A stretch of 64,000 bases of DNA from Tribonema minus (lineage: Eukaryota; Sar; Xanthophyceae; Tribonematales; Tribonemataceae), in contig JAFCMP010000116.1 in the NCBI GenBank assembly GCA_017506865.1, positions 1 through 64,000 on the forward strand, written 5' to 3'. The position numbers were made by a program, and so were the translations under genes. This document shows, piece after piece, positions 22,001-34,000 of the stretch. Position 1 is the first letter of the stretch, and each line of letters begins with the position of its first letter. The notes beneath the pieces were generated by a model that saw only the letters and a list, made by a program, of their open reading frames with translations, made no database searches and was not told the DNA's origin.

Positions 22001-25000
22001 GGCCAGGCGTAGAATGGGTACCTTTTGCAAGCCCCCGGGCGAAGTTGGCAGTGTGCCAAATCACACCTCGTGCTGACAGGCAGCCAACGAGTGTTAGGCA
22101 CAGCTGCAGTAGAGGCGACAGCTGGTAGGCAAAGTTGAAAGGTGCTCACGCACGCAGATTGCATCGCGGCACAGCAGCAGCAGTAATTTCAAGGTACGTG
22201 AGCAGGCGCCACAGGAAACGGCACTGCGCAATGGCAAAGTCGGCTTTGTTGACGGCCTAGCGCTCATGCCTACGCCCACCTACGCAGAGGTAGAAACCAG
22301 GTTCAGGTTCAGGTTAGAGTTGAAGTTGCATCACACACTACATTGGCAAAGTGATGTGCAGGAACATAGGCAGCAGCGTTCAAAGGGGCTGGGGCAGTGT
22401 GACTAACGCTAATTGAGATAACGTCAAACCCATACAACCGCGGGCACAACGCTGCTGCCCCAATATTGTGGTAGGGTTGGAACAATATCACACGTGTGCC
22501 TTGTAGATTTCAGTACAACATACTGCTACTGCCAGCACGACACACCTTACCCCACCTGCTTGATGTCGGGCTTGTATCAAAGTAGTGCGTCAAAGTAGTA
22601 AACCTAACCCTAAATCTAACCCAGGATAAATGCCAGCGCAAGAGCATCGACGGGGCTTCAGTATTCTGTGATGGTAAGCTCGGTCGTACGGAGCGTTGGG
22701 CGCCATGTTGGGGTTAGCGGTGGGGTTAGTCTGGTGCAGGTTCTCTCGCCACTCGTTGAGATCATGTATGTAGGGTTGAGATAAATATTGAGCACCATGA
22801 CAACAGTAAATGTGGCTCTCAGGATTTGGACTGAAACAAGCTGCTGATGGCGCGTACTTAGGGTTAGAATTAACCCCTGGAAACTGTGCGCAATTGGACA
22901 CCGTGGCAGCGCTCCACGTCTACCCCCATCGATGTGCACAAGCAGGACAGTTGGGCATGTTATAAACTACACAAGGGCAAGTAAGTAGCTTTTGTTGTGT
23001 GTCAAAGTCGTACCTGCCGACCTGTGCTATTACTTAGGCTTAGAATTGGGGTTGGACCCCCTCATGCATGCAAGCCCTACTCTCTACCATACAACTACCA
23101 ACGCGGCAGAGAGCCATTGGTTGCGCTTGCCTGGGCTTCCTGTATCATGCCGACGCCGTTGGCATTTTCCAAAGCATATGCTGCTTTGCAGTATATTCGA
23201 CCATGCACATCAAACCCTCATACCTATGCTGACCCCCAGGTTAGGGCCAGACCGTATGCGAGCCCTACTCTTTCCCCTAAAACTACCACCACCGCAGAGA
23301 GTCATTGTTTGCGCTTGCCTGTGCCTCCTGTATCATGCCGACGTCGTTGGCGCCGTCGCCTATGGCCAGCGTGATGGGCGCGGGGCGCACATTCTTCTTC
23401 ACCAGCCGCACCAGAAGGCGCTTCTGTGCGGGGCTCACGCGGCACGCGACCACGCTGCGGCACATGCACGCCACGCGCAGGAAGAGCGCCTGCGGGTGGC
23501 GGCCGCGCGAGCGATGAGGCGTCAGTGTTTACATATTTCCAAGTACATGGTCTACATACCAACATGAAGACGGCCGGTACGCCGCACACGCGTTTGAAAC
23601 GCAGAGCAGATCGATCTGTGTGCGCACACCTAGGGTTACCACAAGGCGCTTCTGCGCACGGCTCACGCGGCACGCCACTACGCTGCGGCACATGCACACC
23701 ACGCGCAAGAACAGGGCCTGCGGCAGCACGGTCACGGTTGCGGCAGCTTCAGCTGGCAGCCTTTTTTTTTTTCGGGGGTGAAAAACCTTTTGGTATGACG
23801 TGGGGTTAGGGTTTGCTGAGCCGTGGTGACGCGGCACGCCACCGCGCTGCGGCACATGCACGCCACGCGCAGGAACAGGGCCTGCGCTAGTGCGGCAGCA
23901 GGAGTCGTGGTGAGAACTCTTATGGTATGACCTAGGATTGGGGTTAGCTGAGCCGTGGTGACGCAGCACGCGCCCACACATGTCACGCCCAGGATCAGGG
24001 CCTGCGGGCGGCGGCCACGCAGGTGCTGACGGCGGCAGTGTTCACATACATACATACCAACAAGACGACGGCCGATAGGCCGCACGCCTTTTACCCACAG
24101 AGCAGATCAATCCGGCATGCGCACATGTAGGCTTAGGGGCTAGGGTTGCGGTGAGGGTGAGATGGACATCGCGCGCACCTGTTCCACGCGGTGCACCTCT
24201 ACATCTACCCGTACAACCACAACACAACTAGAGCCCCCTCCTGCCCCCCGCGCACCCCCAACACAACCCTAAAGGGCATCACTGTGTCTTCGATGCTTTT
24301 CGTGTAGCACTAAGACAGATCACGGAGCACTGCCACCAGCACAGGCGCATCTGCACCAGGCTTGTTTGGACTCGCCGCCACAATGCTGCCAAGCATGTGC
24401 GCCATGAGCAGCAGCATGTGCGCCGCACGCAGCAGCGCCGACGGTTGCCGAGTGACCGCAGTTGTCCTGCCCCCCCCCCTTCCCCCCGCGCATGTCAAGT
24501 CCGCTGCGACACGAACGCAACGCGCCAGTTGCGCCACAGACGCAGACGGCGCGTACGTACGCACACCACTCATGCGCACGCGCACACGCACCTCATGTTC
24601 AACTCGTTGCGACACGAGCGCCAGCTGCACCAAGACGGCACGTATATACGCACACCACTCACACGCGCGCGCACGCGCACACGCACCTGCTTGTCGTCGT
24701 GTCCCAGTATGTGCACCAGGCTCGCCCCATCCACCACCATCGCCAGCGCATCGGAACTGATCATTGGCGCCTCCGACTCAGCCCCCGAGCGCGCGGGAGG
24801 CCTCTCCAACAGCGGCTCGGGCAGGGTCGCCGCGGCAGCAACACCCCCTAAACCCCCCTCCACGTCCCCCTCCCCCACCCCCCTCTTGCCCCCTTTGGAG
24901 GCAGCAGGCTTGGCCCCCTTGGGGACAACGCTCCGCAGGACGCTGCCCCACTGGTTCTGGAAGAGCGAGTCGTCCTCCGCGAGGCGGCCAAAGTGTGCGC

Positions 25001-28000
25001 AGAGGCCCTGTAACTGACGATCAACGCTAGCGGGGTCCCCGTCGCGCTCTTTCAGCTGCGTGCACGGCGGCGGACGGCGCGACGCGCACGGCGGGGGTAG
25101 CAGAAGGTCATGATAATATTTGTGGATGCGCGTGATCTGCAATTCACCTTTTTGACAATGATGAATAGGCATGGTGACGAGTCCACAGTTTCACGAGCTT
25201 GCAAGTGCAGCCCATCGTAATCACACGAGTGGGGATGGGGGCAACATTTAGAAATCAAGAATCATTGTCATGCTTTCACAGTTTGCAAGTAAATATGTGC
25301 GCTCAATGCTTACTTGTCAAACTAGGTTTCAGCATCGGCAGACGTCACCGTGCCCCAGCCTTGTTGGATGCCTTAAGTATCAAATGCTACTCGCAAGTGC
25401 GACCCCTGGCCAGGGCGACAAGGTATGTATGCATCCTGGAAAACTGAGCATCGCCATCCAGAAGTGATATCAATGAGCGTCATCACCAGCTGCCACCAAG
25501 GACATCAGGAATCGGCGCTCTCAACAACACTCAATCTGTTGAAGGTTTTTCTGAAGTTGGAAATTGAACACGAAGCTGCTACTTTCGCAAAACGCCCCTT
25601 GTCGGCTATGTCGGGTGAGGCCGTTGTGAGCGTGGGTGAGCGCACCGCCATGCCGGAGCCGTAGCGGCGCGCCCAGCGGCGCAAGCTGTCCGAGCAGGTG
25701 AGCGCGTTTGCTGCTTGAATTGGAGCATGGCAGTGGCGAAAACACAGTGCACTTATTGGTGCGAACCATGATGAGCGTCATGTGCGCCTCAAGCACGCAG
25801 CAGCTGCAGCCAATGTTGATGGCGGTCTCCTCCAACTTCAAGTGTCACAATTCGTCTAACGTTCAAGGACCTTGATGAGCGTCATGTGTGGTTCAAGCAG
25901 GCGGCAGCTGTAGCCAATGTTCATGGCGGTCTCCTCCAACTTCAAGTGTGACCATTCGTCTGAAGTTCAAATACCTTGATGAGCGTCATGTGCGGTTCGA
26001 GCAGGCGGCAGCTATAGCCCATGTTGATTTGGCAGATTCCTCCAACTTCAAGTGTGAAAGTTTTCTGAAGTTAAAATACCTTGATGAGCGTCATGTGTGG
26101 CTCGAGCAGGCGGCAGCTGTAGCCAATGTTGATGGCAGTCTCCTCCTTGTCGCCCGTGAGCACCCACACCTTGATGCCCGCCCTGCCCAGATCCGCAATG
26201 GTGTTAGGCACATCATCTTGAAGTTTGTCTTCAATGGCGGTCACGCCCAGCACCTCTAGATCTCTCTCCACCTGCGCATTGCACGATGGCGGTGTGAATG
26301 GCGGTGAAAAGTGCAAAGCAAAACTATAAACGTAAGCGTCTTTACTCAGTCCGTCATTAGAACATCACGCACACGTCCCGTACATACCGGAAGGGGGAGG
26401 GGCTAGGTACGTGGAATATACTTCAGTATACGATACCACCGCCCTTATGCATGGCTACCTTTACTGTGGTAGGTACAGGTATAGTCACCGCCCTTGTGCA
26501 TACATACCTATGCTGCGACGGAATGTAGGTACCTATACATACCTATACACATGTATACACCCGTTACGCTCGCCACACGCGCGCGTACCTGCGCTGCGGT
26601 TTTTGTCAGCCTCTCCGCACACTAGGTGCGGTAAATTGCAGGAGTTATTACCACCCTGAGGCATATGCACCTTTGCTGTGGTGGATACATATGCATGATC
26701 ATACCTACCTGTGCTACGGCGTTAGGTATACATGGAAACAAATCAAAAGATCGTAAAGCTCTAGGCGACAAGGCGTGGTTAGCCGCAAGTGCCTTCCACC
26801 CATACACAATACGTACGTCCCGCCATCCTCGCGTGTATATACACATGCATACATACATACCTGCGCCGCGGCCTCCGCCAGCCGCTCCGCACACTAGGTT
26901 GGGGCAGGTGATCATGCCTACCTTTCCTACGACAGTAGACTCCCGCCACCCTCGCCACACACGCGTGCATACATACATACCTGCGCCGCGGCCTCCGCCA
27001 GCCGCTCCGCGCGGTCCTTCACCGCGACGCCCGCCTCCCTGTACGCCGCCGCCCACGCCTCGTACTCGCGCGCAGGCACGCGCCGCCGCGCCAGCAGCAG
27101 CGTGCGCAGCCCGTCCTCCGCGAACGCGCCCAGCTGCTGAGCAATGAGGCGCGCATTGGCAGCGCCGCGTGCGCGCTCCAGGATGACGTTGTCCGCGCCC
27201 TTGGTGTACGCGGTGACGCGGCCGGAGGCGTCGCGCACGAGGACGGACATGCGCTTGCGCGTTGAGTCGAAAGGCAGCGTCGCGAGGAGCTCAAATCTGC
27301 GGCAAAGAGCAGAGAGCGGCAGCAGCAAGCAGGATTGCAGCAAGTAGTGTTATGCTGATACTCGTGACATGAGTGCAGGCGTCAAATAGGGTGTGAACTT
27401 GTTTTGGCACTCGTGACATGAGTGCAAGTGCGAGGTCTATGAGTGCGGACATGCGCTTGCGCGTCGAGTCGAACGGCAGCGTGGCAAGGAGTTCGAACCT
27501 GCGGTGGCGGCAAGCGGTAGGGTGAAAACTTCATGTGATATTCGTCAAACGTGTGCAAGATTTGTGAGCGCCGACATGCGCTTGCGCGTCGAGTCGAAGG
27601 GCAGCGTGACCAGCAGCTCAAACATGCGGCGGTGGCGGACAGAAATAGAGTGGGGCGCAGTTGAGTTTTGTCTTTGGATGGACTGCAGTGGGCGGTTTTT
27701 TGAGCGCTGACATGCGCTGAAGCTCCGAGTTGAAGGGCAGCGCTCGAACCTGCGGCGGCGGCGGCGGCGGCAAGCAGCGTATGGGATTGTGCTGCTACTC
27801 ATGTTATGAGTGCAAGGCGGCAAGTAGGGTGTAGACTTGTTATGGTACTCGTGACATGAGTGCAAGTGCGAGGTCTATGAGTGCGGACATGCGCTTGCGC
27901 GTCGAGTCAAAGGGCAGCGTGGCGAGGAGTTCGAGCCTGCGGCGGCGGCGGCAAGTCCGGGAGCCTATCTGCCGCCGTCCCTGCCGCCGGCGATGGCGCA

Positions 28001-31000
28001 CGCCTTCAACCCACAACCGACACAAGGACACTATCTTGGGGCCTCGCGGCACCCTTGATTGTTAGTCATACAACTCTGCGGAGTGTTGTCCAAGGCATGT
28101 GGTTAGAGAGCGGCGCCTGTGCGCGGCGACGGGGCAGGCGGCGGCAGCTGCTTGGCGGGAGCGGCGCGGAGGAGCAGGAGCAGGAGCAGCAGGAGGAAGG
28201 AGTTCGCAGCAGGGGTTCCAGTGTGCGGCCGGGGACACTGGGGGGGGTAACACTAGCAAATAGAAGGGCGGGTTTTAGTAGATATGCTTGCTGGAGTGAC
28301 AGCATCAGCCTTTGCAGCACCAGTGCCTGGCACTTAGTGATCCATGACCATTGTCCTCAGTTCTGGGCGCTGCTACCAGTAGCCCAGGCCTGCACAAAGC
28401 TGTTCACGGTAACGAGCATTTTGGCAGAGACACGGGAAGCCTGAAAGTGGGTCTGGTCGTGTAGAGGCAGTAGCTTAGGCACTTTGGTGCAGCATGATAG
28501 TGGGGTTCGGGTGGGGTTTGTTGGGGTTGGGTTGGACTCTTCGTAGCAACAGCATTGATACCCTTAGCACCAGTGCCTGGTGCCCAGTGATCATTTTGCC
28601 TAGAGGCGTGATTCAGACGTGTCAGCATGGTCCTCAGTTCTGGGCGCTGTCAAAGGCGACCCAGGCCTGCATAAAGCTTTTGTAAGACGGGACAAGTGTG
28701 CCTCACGGCTGGGCAACCCTAAGTAGGGTTTGGTTGTGGGGTGTTGGTGGTAGTGTGAAGAGGGGGAAGCCTGTTTGCGTTTGAGTCTCTCTTTGGAGAA
28801 TGAATGTTGCATTGAGTGCACATCCAAAGAGAGGGCTTTTCGCGCCCCTTGCGAAGCGAAATTAATAAAAGTACGGGAAGGAATGTTGCATTGAGTGCAC
28901 ATCCAAAGAGAGGGCTTTTCGCGCCCCTTGCGAAGCGAAATTAATAAAAGTACGGGATGGACTTGTGATGGTACTCGTGACATGAGTACAAGCATTTCCA
29001 CAGCCACAAGTGGAATATAATAAAAGTACAAGGGTCATGAGCGCGGACATGCGCGTTTCTTTTAATCCTAAGCGCGTCGAGTTGAAGGGCGGCCTGTGGT
29101 GGCAGCGGCAGCGGCAGCAAGTAGTAGGATATAGACTTGTTGTTATATCTGTGAAATGAGTGCGAGCTGTGTGAGCGCAGACTTCAGCTGGCGCTTGGGG
29201 GGGGGATGGGACATGGTGAGGAGGTCGAATCTGAGGCGGCGGCGGCAGCAGCGACAGCAGCGGTGTGATATGCATGACAAGAACACCAGGCTTAGCTGCT
29301 TTTTTTTTTTGTCACCACTGTACATGAGTGACTCATGAGCCACTCATAAGGGCGTGCACCCATCCCATGGCCGTTGAGCACGACAAAGGGCAACAAGGTT
29401 GCAGAATCTGTGAAGGTTGTAATCAAACATCACGAGACGCGAACGCAGGGAGTCTCACTGCGCTTGCCACTGCGTCGCCATTGCGCCGGCGGAGCTTCTG
29501 ATCGCTGGCCGCCGTAAACCCCCACCTGCGCGGCTCGCAGATGCCTTGTGTTGGAGAGCGAGAGCACAACTTTGGCGCAATGCAAACGCCGCAGGTGCAG
29601 CGCCACCACCACCAGCACCAGTGCAATTACAACTGATCCGATCCGAGTCGCAACTGCAAAGCCTGTGCTTCACTCTACAAAGGTGCATACCAGTGTGCGC
29701 CGGTGCAGGCTTACCTCTGCTCCCTGCCCGCCACGCGCACGACGACTGTGCCCGGCTCTCTGTCCACAAACTCCACCCCCAGCTGCCTGGCACCGTTAAC
29801 AAGCGCCTCCTCGTCGGGAGACTCGCATTGCAGCGTTTTATCTCCTGTCGCGTCGTCGCGTTCAATGACCACAGTGTGGTTCAGCGCCAGGCACAGCGCA
29901 AAGGACAGTTCCGCTGGGGTCTGGTGAGGGGAGGGGGAGAAGCGGGGGGGGGGGGGGGCACTGTAGGCATCAGTATGAGTTTTTGTTGGGAATGATTAGC
30001 TGAGGGTTCTGAGGCAGACAAAGGTGACCAATCTGCTGAGGGGCGGATGAGTTGATGATGCGGCGACAGTGAAGTCACCTTGTTGAAGATGAAGTAACAA
30101 AGTTGAAGATACATCCTGATCGTGCCAGTGATTGTGCAGCCATGTATGTATATGCATGCATACATGTATATGTGTATATGTTGCATACATGCCGAGCAGC
30201 AACAAGACCGCTGCCGTGTCACTGCGCTCACACCACCACGTGTGTGTACAGTGTGTGGTTCAGCACAGGAAGCACGGTCCCCTTCCACGGGAAAGAGGCT
30301 ATGAGCAAGGACATATCAGGCGAAGCGGTAAACCATGCGACTTGGCGGTAAGGTCAATGAAAGCAACTAAGTGCCTAAGGCGAGACAAAGCACATCTTCA
30401 TTGGGTGACTCGCACTGCAACAGTATGTTTTTCCCGTCAGGATTGGGGACCAGCTTGAGCAGAACCTGGACACAAGTTGCATGTGACAGCACCAGTGAAG
30501 CAAGCTGTGCTAATTCTGGTCATCCGCTCTCTCTGTGAATGGCATTCGGTGGCGTTTGATGCGGTGTGCCCCCTGCCACCCAGCGCGCGGGGACATTGCG
30601 GCCTCTGACAACACCAAGGACACGGTCAGCAGTAGCCACGTATGCATGTTTGCATGTGTGCATGCATGTGCTTCAAGCACGTACAGACGTACGAATACAT
30701 GTTTTTCATGCGTGTACGCAAGTATGCATCCATGTCTCCATCAACATGCGTGTGTGCGTATGCAGAGGTAGGTAGGTAGGTATGCATGTATGATACATAA
30801 CTATACATATGTATGTACGCACGCATGCATGCATGCATGACATAAACTGCAGGCATGTATGTTGAGCGCTGCGGCACATCACGCTGACGCACCTCCTCCC
30901 CCTCCCCGCCGCCGCCGCCCCCCCCCCGCTCCGCAAGCGCGCACACCCTCTCCCGCAGCTCCGACAGCGGCGGCGCCTCCACTACCCTCGCGAGCTGCAT

Positions 31001-34000
31001 CGGCGTCAGCTTGCTCCTCTCCTCCTCGGTAATCTCCCCATAGATGGTATCGCCCACGGCGCAGCGCTTGAACGTCATGACGTTCTGCGTGAGCGTGCCC
31101 GTCTTGTCGCTGAAGATGTACTGGACCTGCGCGCGCGCGGGCGGATTTGAAGTCCATGCGGGGGTGACGCTCACACATACTTCAAAGCGAGGTCCTATGC
31201 GCAAAGGGATGGCAGCGGTTGACCCTAACCCTAACTCTAACCCTAACCCTAAGCGCTGCCGCAGCAGTGAGCAGTGCTCAGCGCGTGTGAGGCTGTGCGC
31301 GCAACGCCGTCGCCACGCCGCGCGGCTTTGCGCACCGTGAAGTGTGGGTCGTGTCGTACACTTCAAGTACTTGAGGTTTGGGTGAGCGCCTGGTGAGTCG
31401 CTGACGGCGCTTTGCGGCAGTTGCCAGCCGGTCGAGCAAGCGAACTATGGCGTGTAAGGCCCTGGGCTGGAAACCGGAATGCTTGGCCGTTGTAGCGCCT
31501 AGACTCTGGTGCTGCAGGGTTTTAGGGTTAGGGTTAGGGTTAGGGTTAAGGTACCTCACGTCCGCACGAGCATGTCCCCGTGTCGGGTGTACTCGGAGCA
31601 AATTTCTCATGATGGTACCTTGCCTCTGCACAACGCCACATTGCTGACATCGCTGCCTCGGCAGGGCTCGCTCGTGACCGCAACTTCTGCTGCCACTAGC
31701 CACGCTGCTGCCGGCGCAGGTGATACTCAACGCTGTTCCCACAACACTTCATCTCCGCAGAACACCCAGCAGCCCGCCCGCATACTGCTGAGGCTACATA
31801 GGTACAGCAGTGCACTCACAGTGATTGCAGCAGCCACTGGCGCACTTACACTGTGCCTGCATGCGCGCCTGATGTGATGCCACACATTGCATCATGTTGA
31901 CATCGCATCAGGGATCATCAAGGAGCACAACTTCACAGCTGCGGCTGCAGCTGAAACGGCTTGACGAGCTCTGCCGCTCCCTACCGCTTACTGCTTACCT
32001 GGCCCAGATCAGCGTTCATGGTGCTGGTCACAACGACAATGCTGCAGCAGCGGCAGCAGCAGCAGCTGTTGAAAAGGCGGCCCGACAAGCTTCGCCACTT
32101 CCACTATTGCTGCTTACCTGGCCCAGGTCGGCGTTCATGTTGCTGGTGCGCGCCAGTGCGGGTGTGTCCTGCTCCTCGTCGTACATTTGAAGGTCCTGCA
32201 CGCGACAAGAGAGAAGGGAGTGTCACCTGCATGAAGTTCTGAGAGGGGAGAGTCACCAACATGAGCACCAGGTTGGTGTACTGCAAACTGCTGCGCACCT
32301 TGTGCAGCGGCCAATGGAAATGCTGACCCTGACCCTAACCCTGTGGCTCAGCACGCTCAGCGTCCTATTCTAACACCACACGCGGATGTTTGCAAATCCA
32401 ACGTGCAGCACATTCTCCATTGCAACAACACACACACTCCTACACGTCATTCTGCGCCATGCACCAGAAAAATGGTCATCTGATTGCAGTACTCTCAGCT
32501 CAAGAGCTTGTGCACTCTGCCAGAATCATGTACCTACTTCTCCTGCGTGCCATTTTAGCCAAAAAGTTGTGTCGCATCGGGCACACGTGCGCATGCGTAC
32601 ACCGTCACGGTGCGAAGCAAACGGGCGGGCGTACCTCCCGCAACTCTTGGCGCAGCGTGCGGCAGCAGTGCTCACGCGATTGATACAGTCCATGACACAC
32701 TAATACCCACATATATACCCACCATCTTACACCTACTCACGTACAAACCTACCCATAGGCTACAAAACATAAACCCCCACGTAGACTGCTTCAGAAGTAT
32801 ATATATATTCGCGTATACCCTTAGACTACATACCCACATATGTCCTACCCATGTATATACTCACCCACAGACTACGTACATACACCATGCGCACCTGATC
32901 GATGTAGTCCGCCTGCACGGCGTTCACCACCTCGAGGCTCACGTACAGGCTGATGGGTATGAAGTTGTTGTACAGGATGAGAAACGTGAACCACATCATG
33001 GCGTCCGCGCCCGTCGTCTCTGTCTCGCAGTTCTCTGCGAGCAGCGCTATCGGCGCGTCCACCGGGTTGTAGCACAGGTAGTACAGCTCGCTCTGGTACA
33101 CGGTGCTGAAGATGAGGTAGCCGGCGAGCGTAACTGTCGTGACCGCCGCCATCGCGCCGAAGATGACCCCCATGATGCGGTTGGTGACGCGGTCGACGTT
33201 GGAGCGCTTGGAGGGGGCGCTGCGCGCGTTCTTGATTATCTTGGTCTCTTTTCCCGTGTACACCACTAGGCCCAGCGCCCACCTGCGGCGGCAGCGGCGA
33301 AGGTTGCAGGCACTGCTGAAGTTGTAGGCGACGGTTGAAGTGGTGTGCGCCGTGCTGGCTTCTGCATCAACGTGCTGTGAAACCTTCAGAGGTGCTGCTA
33401 GAGCGACCAGAGTGAGCGCGAGCACTGAAGCACTTCAATTGACCAAAGTAGAATAGCGGACCGATGCCAGCAGCGTACTTGACACGACTACATAGGTCTC
33501 CCTCTGCAACTGCATGTACAAGGAGAGTCACCAAGCGCATAGTCCCCAATAGTAAGGTGTCCGCTGAGCGGCCCCACAACATGCGCTGAAGCCGTGCTGC
33601 AGCAGCCCATGCATGTGACATCGACGCTGCACTCTGTTCTCCTCTGCAGCACAGTCACTGCCAGAGGTACGCTCACACGCTTTGGACTAAGACGGGGCAA
33701 AACACTTTCCATCTTCAGTGTGCGCTACAGCCCCAGCAGTCAAGGGCGTTCTTTCAGCAGCAGCCAACGATGTGCACCACCAGAAGGACATCGCGGCCAT
33801 CGCCTGCTCACGCAAAGAAATGCCATCAGGCGCTGAGCAGCGCTGCCACAAAAATGCTGAGCATCACCACCTCCTCCACGCTCACCTCGTGTTCTTCAGA
33901 CTGGACCCCCGCATGAGCACATTCGACTGGTCCACCGGGACCTCCCGCATCCCCCCTGCCCCCCCCGCCCCCCCCTCGCCCCCTCCCCCCTCCGAGTCCA

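Noticed and set aside
24310..24633. Possible extra P4-ATPase exon ending [10 protein letters not shown]
   Set aside because: Splicing exon 9 directly to exon 10 is in phase and gives the normal family spacing, so an extra exon is not needed.
26570..29240. CRISPR-like array
   Set aside because: Repeats are diverged exon copies of uneven spacing in a eukaryotic intron, with no cas genes.
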